Source: Limonium bicolor (lineage: Eukaryota; Streptophyta; Magnoliopsida; Caryophyllales; Plumbaginaceae). From it: a stretch of DNA of 64,000 bases. Below the pieces are notes generated by a model. It was not told the origin of the DNA, made no database searches, and was given only the letters and a program-made list of their open reading frames with translations. The position numbers were made by a program, and so were the translations under genes. This document shows, in pieces, positions 23,911 to 33,790 of this stretch; the stretch's first letter is position 1, and each line of letters starts with the position of its first letter. The stretch is taken from positions 89,679,627 to 89,743,626 of the forward strand of contig CM041780.1 in the NCBI GenBank assembly GCA_023374045.1, given 5' to 3'.

Positions 23911-23920
23911 GATGATACCA
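23911..23920 (-). other. Copia primer-binding site
   Basis: TGGTATCATC on the minus strand starts directly after the 5' LTR. The first eight bases equal the initiator-Met tRNA-complementary site used by most plant copia elements. Confidence 0.8.
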
Positions 23921-24178
23921 TAGAATGACAGTAGATATTTTGTATTGAATGTATTGAATCTTCTTTGTATTGCGTGTATATTGGCGGCTGAACAGTAGCC
24001 TTATATTTATAGAATACATTGTATTTACCCTAGTTACAGCTGTAAGGTAAATGGACTGAATATTTACAAAGTGTTAGAGACTATTATGTGGGCCGGTTCA
24101 TTCTGTTGTCTAGTATCGGTTTCTAGAGATGGGCCAGAAGTGTGGGCCTTGTCTTCCTTTTGATCTTTGGTCTCAGTA
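23921..24178 (-). repeat. Copia 5' LTR
   Basis: This is the right LTR in window coordinates. It differs from the other LTR by one C/T and one C/A change. Confidence 0.9.
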
Positions 24179-24183
24179 CTTTG

Positions 24184-24757
24184 AACTCAATAAAGAATGG
24201 ACATTAATCATAAGATTGAGGGAACTTTTCCAATCCACATTCAACTAGTAAACCATAAAAAAACGAATCAGCTTGAACTCAAGTCCGAAAACTAAGTCAA
24301 ACAATCTCCTCCATGTTATATTCGAATCCATTAGTGAAGCCAAATCTAACAATTTTTTGATTAGCTTTTAAACCCAAATCATGTCAATCACGAGGCGGAC
24401 AATATAGAAATTGACCTCAAAATACCTAAAATCAAACCAACTTGCTAGAGAGGAAAGAAAAGCACATTAATACTTGATCTATCACGGTGGATAGAAAACA
24501 AAGCCAAAGAGTAATTTATCCAAACGATTAGAGATACAAAGAGAAAAACAAAAGGGGAAAGAAATTTTTGTAACTATAGGCAAGTGATGAAGATGAGGTT
24601 GATGTCCTTTGATGACGACGGTGTTCGGGACTCATGGGAGCAAATCAAAGTGTGGGCCAGAGGTCGAGGGCTCACGGTAGAAGTGGCAAAGATGATTGAC
24701 TTCTCCACGCACATTGGCAACTTCCAGAGTGAAGAGAACGAAAAAGGCGGTGGAGCA
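24184..24757. other. Intergenic DNA, nothing recognised
   Basis: Resumes the pre-insertion sequence of the copia site. No gene is supported. Confidence 0.5.
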
Positions 24758-24765
24758 TGTATGTT

Positions 24766-26018
24766 TGGAGTTGTCAAAAGTGACCGAACCCAAAAATCCG
24801 AGTCGAACCGAATCGAAATATAATTCTCAATCGTATGGACAATTGAAAAAATGACCCGAAACCTACAATGAACCGAATCGAACCAAATTGAACCGAGATT
24901 TGATAGAATCGAAATTCAACCACTATCCACAATCATTCGAACCGAAAACATTCAAACCGAAGCTATCCAAATCATAGTCACCCGAAACCTAGTAATCACT
25001 CAAAACCCAAAGCAACCCAAATAAAAAATAACTCGGTAATAATCCAAACTAAACCAAACCATAAAATAATATTATTATTTCTAATTTCTAGTTGTCTTTA
25101 ACTATACTTTGATTCTTCAACAATACTTTTGTCACTAGAGAATATCTATCATCAAAGCACACTAACAAGAATGTTATGTTACCTACTTTATTATAAAAAT
25201 AAAATAAAAAGTTTACCACTGTTAAGTTGAGCAAAGAAAGGATAACAAAGTATGGGGAATAAAATTTCATTAATTAATGACATGATGACATGAAAATGGT
25301 GGAAAGAAAATGGTGAAGGGACAAGAGCGGTCGAATTTTGATGAACACATTGTTGAAGACATAATTATGAGTTCCGAATAAGATGAAAGTGAAACTAATA
25401 ATGAGGATGAAGAAATGATTATGAGCCATGAGGAAACTCCTTTGAAAAATGAAATTAACAAGGGTGGTAGACATTGGTTGTATTTTTTGCTACAACATAA
25501 TAATTATAATACTAGTTGATTGAGGAAAGATTTTTTTATAATGGAAATAGATTTACAAAGTTAGATTTGAATTGGTGGATACAATTTTAGATTCTACAAT
25601 CACACTACATACAAAATGTTCCTTCAATTTGGCCCATGTCTACCTCATGGGTAGTCAACTTAGCCTAATTTTATTGAGATATATGTAGTCGTAAATGAAA
25701 AAATAATTATTTTAATATGACATTTACAAATTTGTATCGGCTTAGCCCAACTCAAATAATTCACCCGAATTAGACTCATAGCCCGAAAAAACCGAATGCA
25801 CCATTGTCTAACCCGAACCTAGCCGAAAATCACCCAAATCGAAATACAATCGAATCGATCCAAACCAACCCATAACTTCATAAACCCAAACTAAACCTGA
25901 AAAAACCAAATTCACCTGACCTAGTCTGACCCAAGTTGAATATCATATAGTTCAAAGCTAACCCGAACCAAACCTAACCAAACCGAACCCGAATGATTGA
26001 CCCGAATTGCCACCTCTA
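24766..26018. mobile_element. hAT-like non-autonomous element, copy 2
   Basis: Same family as 10042-12076: the left end is TGGAGTTGTCAAAAGTGACC, the right end is the inverse of TAGAGGTGGCAATTCGGGTC, and arms are of degenerate CCGAAC words. TGTATGTT is duplicated perfectly at 24758-24765 and 26019-26026 (8 bp). It is shorter than copy 1 (1253 against about 1520 bp without the nested MITE) and has a different AT-rich centre. There is no transposase frame. Confidence 0.85.
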
Positions 26019-26026
26019 TGTATGTT

Positions 26027-26401
26027 ATCTGTACGCCAGCGAAAATTTGAAAAAATACTAGAGTGAGAGAATGAAGGAGGAGGTGAAGCATCCAGTGATT
26101 TGTCTCTAAAGAGGTGCGGGCACGAGAGATAAATGAAGAGAGGCGACAAGCGACTATGTACCTTGTTTTGCAATAAGGATGGAGAAAAGGGGGAATAGTG
26201 AGTGTGAGAGGTTAGCATTGATTGAGGGAGATGGGGAAAAGTGGTGAAAGTTCACTTGTTTCAGGGACAGAAAAACTGGGAGGGATTCGGTGACAGAGAG
26301 AATGAAAGAAAATAAAAAAAGAGAGGGAGGTGGCAGATGTATTGTTGATCTCTACGGTTATATTAGTTGTTGGTCTTTTATAGAGCAATGGTTTTAGGGT
26401 A
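26027..26401. other. Intergenic DNA, GA-rich
   Basis: Purine-rich sequence on the plus strand (GAGAGAG and GGAGG words). The minus-strand open stretches here are Ser/Pro/His-rich and not family-like. No gene is supported. Confidence 0.45.
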
Positions 26402-27345
26402 ATGTTATTCTCAAAATTTTGACCCTCGGGAAGGGCACTAGTGCACAAATACAAAGGCAATGGCAAAATGGTTAAAATGCACAAAGTTGGGATTTTCCAA
26501 GGATACTCTCGGGACTTTCTATTTTTCATATGACTTGTTCATCACCTCAAAATATCTTCAAACACCATAGTCATTATGAAAGGCATTTCATAATTTTAAG
26601 ATATTTTTTAGGGAAAATTACATCCCCTACCCATGACGTTTGGTGAAATTACACACCCCACCCACGAGGTTTCAAAAATTACTTTGCCTACCCATGTGGT
26701 TTCCTCTATTTTACATCCGGCAACTTTTCTAATATTTAATCAACTTAAAAGATGCTTAAATGTTGTCTAAAATTGATAACACTTTACATGGATGATGCTA
26801 AGGTGTTATATTTTTGTCTAATGCCAAATCCAAAGTTTTTAAAGCTCACATATGACCTGTGGGGCCCAATGAAAACACGTTGACATGTCACATGTTTCAT
26901 TGGGTCCCACGGATCATATGAGCTTAAACAACATTTAATTTCACGTTATACCAAAATATAACACCTTAACATCGTTCATGTAAAGTTTCATCAATTTTGG
27001 ACAACATTTAAGCATCATTTAAGTTGATCAAATATTAGAAAAGTTGTCGAATGTAAAATAGACAAAACCATATGGGTGGGCAAAGTAATTTTTGAAACCT
27101 CGTGGGTGGGGTGTGTAATTTCACCAAACGTCATGGGTGGGGATGTAATTTTCCCTAATTTTTATTATGAAAATATAGCTTTTAATTTATATTATAAGCT
27201 AATTTCCTTAATAATTAACACATAAAATAGCCTAAAAATAGAAACAAAAGGTCTACAAACATTAAAATAAAATTGTCACATGGTTAACATGACTACACAC
27301 AGTCATAAACATGACAAATTTCATCTGGAACCATTAATTGACTAT
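26402..27345 (+). repeat. Truncated Tat-type LTR fragment (R1) split by a MITE
   Basis: 26402-26610 and 27156-27330 align with the first 390 bp of the LTRs at 27658 and 37099 (start TGTTAT, then CAAAATTTTGACC). The homology stops near 27330. A 545-bp MITE interrupts it. It lies about 310 bp upstream of the more complete element of the same family and in the same orientation. Confidence 0.8.
26611..27155. mobile_element. Mutator-type foldback MITE, second member
   Basis: The ends GGGAAAATTAC and GTAATTTTCCC start arms of over 200 bp that mirror each other. The flanking 9-mers TATTTTTTA (26602-26610) and TAATTTTTA (27156-27164) match 8 of 9. The inner arms (TTCATTGGGTCCCAC and CCTGTGGGGCCCAATGAA types) are shared with the element at 996-1407, while the outer 140 bp differ. 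The two LTR copies at 27658 and 37099 lack the insert and act as empty sites. Confidence 0.9.
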
Positions 27346-27657
27346 GAGATTTGTTGCCTATGGATATGACTTATCTAATCATACCAAATATTCTTGGTTG
27401 GGTTTGCACTGGGTTACACCCCTTGGAAATGGAAATGACCACGACTTCAGATAGTGCCCGAAGAAACCAAGGTCTCCAATTGTCAAGATTGCCTTCTTTC
27501 AAAACCTTATTTGAGAGATTGATCGATAAGCCACAAGAATAGGATAGGGGAAGAGTTGAGAGAGTTGGTAAGGTGAGTTTTTCTACCAAGCTAGCGCCAA
27601 AGAGGGGATTGATGGATCAAGATAGTTGCTTGAATACGGGATGGGAGGTAAGGCTAG
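27346..27657. other. Intergenic DNA, nothing recognised
   Basis: A short stretch between two LTR copies. A 63-codon open frame (27351-27542) has no family motif. Confidence 0.45.
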
Positions 27658-29688
27658 TGTTATACCCAAAATTTTGATCCTCGGGGAGGGTTCTAATGCA
27701 CAAATTTGAAGGCAATGTCAAAATGGTCAAAATGCACTAAGTCGGGATTTTCCAAGTACATTCTCGATCGGGAGTTTCTATTTTCATATGACTTCTTCAC
27801 CATCTCAAACACTTTCAACATAGTCATTATGAAAAGTGTTTCATAATTTTCAAATAATATTTATTTTGGAAACATGGCTTTTAATTTGTATTATAAGTTA
27901 ATTTCCTTAATAAATAACACATGAAATATCCTTAAAATAGAAAGAAAAGGTCTCCAAACATTAAAATAAAATTTTCACATGTTTAACATGACTACAAACA
28001 GTCGTAAATCTGAAAATTTTTATTTGGAACCTTAACCCATAATTTTAAAGAGAAATTTATACATTCTTGCAATTTTGTCTCTCCTCTGAAAAATATCCAA
28101 ATATAAATTTCAAAAAATATTAACACATGATAGAGGATGATTTTTATAGAAGAACCTCGTTGGAATTTTGTAATTTGGAATTCCCAATAATAAGTTATGA
28201 ATTATGAGAGGTGCCAGATTGTAATGTTTTTATCTAATCGGTTATTGATCAACATAACCTGATTTTAACTCTCAAAATTCATAAAAACCTTCCTTTATCT
28301 ATGGTCAAAATTGCATAATTTTTATCATCCTGTAGAATATTTAAAAAATAGATTCTCTTAAAGCATATAAAGATTTTTGATAAAAAAATAATAATAATTT
28401 TATCAAATGGCAATGCTTTTCCTATAAAACCAAACATTCCCAAATGACCTAAACATGAATGATAACCTTCCCGAGGTCAGAAACTACCCTTTCCAATATG
28501 CCTCCCGCGTTTTCCAACATTGCCAAACTGAATTTTGCCTAAATCGTCCCGAAATCACTTAAAAGCAATATTTCTTCTCTTATCATATTTCCATACATCA
28601 AAACACCACCAAACAAAAACCAAAACGTGGTAAACATCACACAGAAGGAGTCAGACACTAGAAGTTGTTGCCCAACCAACAACCGACAAACCGATCAACG
28701 AATCTCGTCAAGAAAGGACAATCACTTGGAGCCTTTAAAACAGGTTAGAGATCACCAAATCCTAAACCTACAAACTCCACATACTCCCTACAGAAATCTC
28801 CAACAAAAACTCAACTTTTATCTGCGTATTTTTTAGTTTTAGTTTCCTTTTGTATGATTACTTGTTTGCCAAGTTTCATGTTATTTTTTAATCCATATTG
28901 AAACTTTTAACCACCAACGTGCTTAGAATCTTTCAGGCTACCTGCCCATAAAATTTAAGCCAAAAACACCATCAAGAAGCTTGTCAAAACCACCGTCTGG
29001 TGGTGGTCCGGGACCACGGACGTCGTGCCCGGGCCCATGGACGCCCTGTCCGGCCCCCAGGACCGCCCACGGACGGTACCAAAAATTAGATTCTACATTT
29101 ATCTATAATATTCAGTTAAATTACGGGCCCACGGACATCCAGTCCGTGGCCTCAGATGCCTCAAAATTTTCACCTTCAAAAATTTCAAACTTTCTGTTTA
29201 ATTTGGCAGATTAAAGTTCGTGATCACGAACATTAGGTCTGTGGACACAAATGACAACAAATTTGACCTAATTTGGCCCTTGAAACCCTAGTTTAGGTAA
29301 TTTCAGTTTTCACTTTAAAATTCAGTCAAAAAATGTTAAAAATACAAAATACAGAAGATTGCCCACTTTAGCTAAATCAACCATATAATAAGCCGGTAAT
29401 GACATTAGTAGAGGAAAAACAAATTAGAAGGGTAGTGAAAGTAATTTCAACCCGGTAAAGTTATATACCAAGCCCCCGAACCCGAACTCTGACATTTCCT
29501 AATTTATTGTAGGTAAAAATTAGGTGGAAACTCATAATAGGTTCCAGTGGGCTAACCCTAGTTTTAATAATTATAGTTTTATAGCATAGTTATTAAGCTT
29601 AGGTTATAAGTGGACCTATAAGCTGAATAGATCCTAATCAATTCGATCAACATAGGATAAGGTTTGAAAAAAAAAACCGGGGCCCACA
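27658..29688 (+). repeat. Tat-type 5' LTR, about 2.0 kb
   Basis: The start is TGTTATACCC at 27658 and the end is placed just before the primer-binding site. The first 940 bp align with 37099-38050. The rest has no partner because the 3' LTR is truncated. It contains GC-rich hairpins at 29004-29150 and a 16-bp perfect palindrome at 29216-29231. Confidence 0.65.
29004..29231 (+). repeat. GC-rich hairpin cluster in the Tat LTR
   Basis: TGGTCCGGGACCA at 29004-29016 is followed by further GGACG/CGTCC and CCCGGGC words. CCACGGAC pairs with GTCCGTGG at 29129-29149, and GTTCGTGATCACGAAC is a perfect palindrome at 29216-29231. The surroundings are AT-rich, so the cluster stands out. Confidence 0.8.
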
Positions 29689-29691
29689 GAT

Positions 29692-29710
29692 TGGCGACTC
29701 TACTAGGGAT
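29692..29710 (+). other. Primer-binding site, Tat/Ogre type
   Basis: TGGCGACTCTACTAGGGAT resembles the TGGCGACTC(T/C)NCTGGGGA site that Tat and Ogre elements use with tRNA-Arg. One G in the GGGGA part is changed to A. Confidence 0.75.
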
Positions 29711-30539
29711 TTAATCTTAATTTTAACTTGTTTAATTTTCAGATAAGAGGGTTTAACTCAAAAATGCTATTTACGATTATTGTTATATTGTTTGATTTAC
29801 TTCTGTGCGCACTTTTATTTTTCCGCAATTATGCATCGAGGGTCCATGCAAACCAATTCCACCCGATACCCGCAGTAGACGGCTCATGTCAGAGACTCAC
29901 ACCTTTTAGGTGATGTGAATAAGTGGAGGAAAAGAGGAGGATGTTGTGTAACCACATCCCCTTAATACTCGGGCTTCGGCTCCTAGCATTTTCTGGTAGT
30001 ATCCTTACCGAGCTCAATGTTTGGTCAGTCAAAGACCTGACCGTAGACGCACACCTCACGGTGATGTGTAAAAAAGTGGGGAAACCCAAAGAGGATAGCG
30101 CGCAAAACCCTATCCCTTCGCTGTGACCTGGGCCCAAGCCCCAAGCATCTCTTTGGATCGATCCTTACCCAAGTTGATTAAAGCATATAGTGAGGACATG
30201 TTGTACTTGTGTGTAAACCTTGTTTTCTTGTATGATCGGCCCATTACCAGCCCTAGAAATTGATAGGAGCTTTACCTACATCTGAGTCAGGCCAACCTGA
30301 ATTTTTGACTTTATTGTTTACGGCCCAAAGGCCCAGCTTGGTCTAAATAAGTTATTTGAGCTTCGGCCCAAAAACTTAGGTCTAGGTGATTTCCTTTTTG
30401 GTGCAATATGAGTCATTCATTTAGGTTTAAGCCCACGTAAAAAATAATCCACTTGAACTTGGAGTAATTCACGAAGCTTTAAAATTGATTTCACTCGGAC
30501 TTTGAAGTCCCTCACGGCCCAATAGCCTATTCCTAACTC

Positions 30540-30930
30540 TCAGACCAAGGGTATCCACGCCCATACATTTTGGCACATGTGTCACATGTCTAGCCCTAAC
30601 ACATTCTGGCCCAAGTGCTTCTCAAAATATTTAGGCCCAAGTGCCACACTCATAACTCAAAATACTCAGGCTCGAGCGCCTATTCATACACCAATTCCGG
30701 CCCAAGCGCCAATTCACATCTTAGAAATCATTCCGGCTCAAGTGCCTCTTCTTTAAACCTTACCGACCCATATGCCTTACTTTCAACTCAAATCATTCAG
30801 GCCCAAGCACTTATTAACAAACATTATGTCCCAAGGTCACACATTTTCAAAATATTCAGGCACGAATGGCTATACACATCCCTAAGAGCATTCCGGCCCA
30901 CTTACCTTCAGTCTAGACACATTTTGGTCC
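30540..30930 (+). repeat. Degenerate GGCCCAAGTGCC repeat
   Basis: The word (C/G)GGC(C/T)CAAG(T/C)GCC recurs about ten times at 40-60-bp spacing in the leader between the primer-binding site and gag. It keeps no continuous frame. Confidence 0.65.
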
Positions 30931-31633
30931 TAAGTGCCACCTTATTAATACATCCTAAATCAAGTACCCATTGTAAATCTAGAATTTTGGGCCGATTCTT
31001 TCTAGTTGCTAATGACTGACACATAGAAACTAGGTAAGCCCGAATCCCAAGTGTGGTGAAGAGAGGAGACCCAATCAGCATAAAGGCCAGTTGGTAGCCT
31101 TGGAACAAAAATATAAGGTCATTATTGATGCCATAGAGCAGAAACATGAATCCACTACTAATTCCATGGAGGCCAAATATGTCACTTTAATTGAAGAATT
31201 GAGCAAAAAGTCAATTCCCTCGAAGTCGGCCATCAGCCGGAAACTATGGGAAAGATTGTCAACTATGAGAATGAGCATAACTACATAGAAATTGACTCCA
31301 TTGAAGCCCAGGGCTTGCAAGGACATATAGGGGAAACTACCTAGGACAACCAACTAGCTGCAGAGTTCAAGAGGGCTTTAAAGAGGATCGAACGCATGGA
31401 GAAAACCAGTAAGCCCGTTGGTTTCGACTACTTCTCAATAGGATTTTATTCCGATGTTGAGCTAACTCTGAAGCTAACGCTACCGACGCTAGCTCCTTAC
31501 AAGGGTCCTCTGACCCGTAGATCCACTTGGCTATGTTCAGCAGGGAGATGTCGATCCTAAGACTCAATGACACGCATAAGGCTAAGGTTTTTGCCCACTA
31601 TCTGGATAAAATCCCTCAACGTTGGTATCTCAC

Positions 31634-33045
31634 TGATAAGTGGTGAAATAATGTAATTATAAGGTCTTTATTTACCTTTATTTCATGCAACTATTGACCA
31701 ATTTCACCACTTTGTAGAGCATTTCGATAATATAGGTGAACTTATACCATTTTGTTTATAACATAGATAAAAGCTCATTTGAGCAATGGTTTTTGAAGAT
31801 TCTCAAGGCTTTGTGGCCAAGCTTTATTGCCATAAGGAGTGTGTCAAATACAATGGGTCAAATGAGACGATTTCGATGCAGCAAAAGTGTTTCTGGTAAA
31901 GACCTACCCTGAGGTCCACCCTTGGAGAGGCGGACGAAAGCTGAAATTCTTCTCTGGTCTGCACCGCCCCAGGGCGACCGCCTCTGTGGGGCGGTCAAGG
32001 TTGAATTCGACACACAAATTTGTCTCTGGTCCGGACCGCCCTAGTAGGACATCCCCTATGGGGCGGTCGGGTTGATTCCAGCACGCAGATTTCTTTCTGG
32101 TTAGGACCGCCCCTGTGGGGCGGTCTGAACGGGATTTTTGCCCAGAAACTGTTTTAAAAACGGGAAAAAAGACTCTCCCGCACACTTTTCATTCCCACAC
32201 TTCCACGCAAATAAAAATAGAGAGAGAAAACACCAAAGAAGAGAAAGAAGAGGGAGAAGAGAAGAAGGAAGAGCTCGCCTTCTCCAAAGCTTCCAAGCTC
32301 CAACAATGACTTCTTCTTACTCTTTTCTAGTTTCTCTTTTCTCTATGCTTGAGTAGAACTCTATAGTGCTTTGGGATGGGTTTTTGACCCAAAACCCTAG
32401 AATTTTCTTGTGAATCTTGATTATGCCTTGATATAGTTGTTTATTTCTTAATTATCATTCAATGCTCTTAAATTGATCTCTTGAGTGCATTCTTGATGAA
32501 CCCTTGCTACAATTTTGTTTTGAGCTAGTGTTTGTGACCAAATTAAGAGAAAACCCTTGATTTACACCCCTAGGGTTAGTGGGTATAATTTGGCGCTTTT
32601 ATCTAAAACTTGTTTAATGCTACTTAGTGAGGTTAACCTAGTTGGTTTTGAAGGTTAAAATTAACTAAGTAAGACTTAGCCCATCTTTGGTTTAGTGGGT
32701 TATTATTCTTATTCTAAAAAGACAACTATGGCATAAGAAGAATTGCTAGCATATTTAGGTAGTTTGGGTGATTGCCAAATTCCAAAAGTACTCCTCCATC
32801 CAATCCATTAAACTATCATCTCTAGTTTAGTTGTTGTTCTTTCAATTACCAAATCAATATAATCAAGCTTGCCGCCGGCTAAACCTCCATTTATTTTGCT
32901 TTCATTTCAATTACTAATCACCGAGACTAGGAAAGTAGGATCAATTTCCTTGTGGATACGACACTTGTTGTACTACATCGATTAGGTGCACTTGCCTCTT
33001 CTTTGCATTTATTTATATACTTTGTTATATAGTTTTTGCACAACA
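31634..33045 (+). mobile_element. Athila-type solo LTR
   Basis: 1412 bp from TGATAAGTGG to TTGCACAACA, flanked by a perfect 5-bp duplication CTCAC at 31629-31633 and 33046-33050. It has TG...CA ends. The TGATAAG start is shared with the Athila LTR at 42030-43577 and the late region reads GTGGATACGACAC, as in Athila-like LTRs. No internal part is left, so it arose by LTR-LTR recombination. It interrupts the gag remnant: the frame on the left continues on the right once the LTR and one duplication copy are ignored. Confidence 0.9.
31976..32125 (+). repeat. Three GC-rich hairpin modules in the solo LTR
   Basis: Modules at 31976-31996, 32034-32068 and 32105-32125 each start GACCGCC and end GGGGCGGTC. 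The last is a 9-bp perfect stem with a 3-nt loop. They lie 58 and 71 bp apart, each preceded by TCTGGT. GGTCCGGACC at about 32029-32038 is itself palindromic. They sit about 340-490 bp into the LTR. Confidence 0.9.
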
Positions 33046-33790
33046 CTCACCCAGAAGATGAACACCAAGTCATACAAGGAAGTTTGTGAGGCTTTTCATA
33101 CCCACTTTGAGTGTGCCAAGAAACTTGAAGTCACCAGGTCTAATCTTGAAGCACTCGACAGAAAGGCAGTGAGTATATGTTTGACTTCATCAAGCATTAG
33201 AGGAAGAAGTCCGCCGTTACGCCTACCAAAATGGACGAGCAAGAGCAAATCCGCATGGTAGTTCAGAACATGCAAAAGCAGTACAACAATGAGTTCAAGT
33301 ATATTCACTTCCCAAATGTTGACATGTTGATGGGACAAGGTGTCCTAGAGGATAATATCCATAAGGAAGAATGGAAGCTCGAGTGCTTAAGGAACTCCGG
33401 CGGTAGTTCAAATTCTCTAAACCGGAACCAAAAAATGCCTCTTTCCCAACAGCAGCCTGTGCCCGATGTAGCTCCCCGGAGGTGAACACGGTTCGGCAGC
33501 CTAGAGCTCTGAGCCAAAACTACAAAGTGGTACCCCTATCACGTCGGGATTCATCGTAAAGGGAGTTCGCTAATGTTGGCTAATCCCCAAGTCAGGTTTT
33601 TGAAGAGCTTCAAATGAGAAACCTACTACAGCCACTGGCCCGCGGCAAGGACTACTCAATTGGGAAGAAATCTTAACCGATTCTATCACTACCACTAGTT
33701 GTCTGGTCACTATGCTAACAATTGTCGAGCATAAAGGCACACGATTCAGGACCTCGTCGAGCAAGGGATTCGATTTTTCTAAGGATGCCA

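Larger units (their letters stand above)
19975..24178 (-). mobile_element. Ty1/copia retrotransposon, young but defective
   Basis: Two 258-bp LTRs (19975-20232 and 23921-24178) differ at 2 positions by eye, about 99% identity. CTTTG is duplicated at 19970-19974 and 24179-24183. In the element's own sense a primer-binding site TGGTATCATC (23911-23920) abuts the 5' LTR and matches the start of the initiator-Met tRNA site. A polypurine tract GAGGGGGAA (20233-20241) precedes the 3' LTR. The order gag, protease, integrase, RT, RNase H is that of Ty1/copia. At 4.2 kb it is shorter than usual, mainly from loss of most of RNase H. Confidence 0.95.
31340..33790 (+). pseudogene. Tat-type gag remnant, split by a solo LTR
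   Basis: In pieces and several frames there is a Retrotrans_gag-like protein. The part before the solo LTR (to 31633) includes LTLPTLAPYKG and then MFSREMSILRL, KVFAHYL and IPQRWYLT. The part after it (from 33051) resumes with SYKEVCEAFHTHF, later QIRMVVQNMQ and VLEDNI. A decayed histidine-rich end with QDLVEQGI sits at about 33680-33780. Frameshifts and stops occur throughout. An upstream coiled-coil-like stretch (31091-31288, VALEQKYKVI...) may be part of the same protein. Gag forms the virus-like particle of LTR elements. This copy cannot be functional. Confidence 0.65.

Noticed and set aside
25262..25500. Acidic stretch in the centre of hAT-like copy 2 as a transposase fragment
   Set aside because: No hAT dimerisation or BED motif can be seen and stops are frequent.
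30615..31019. A 134-codon frame in the Tat-type leader as a gene
   Set aside because: It overlaps the degenerate GGCCCAAGTGCC repeat, is Ser/His-rich and has no motif.
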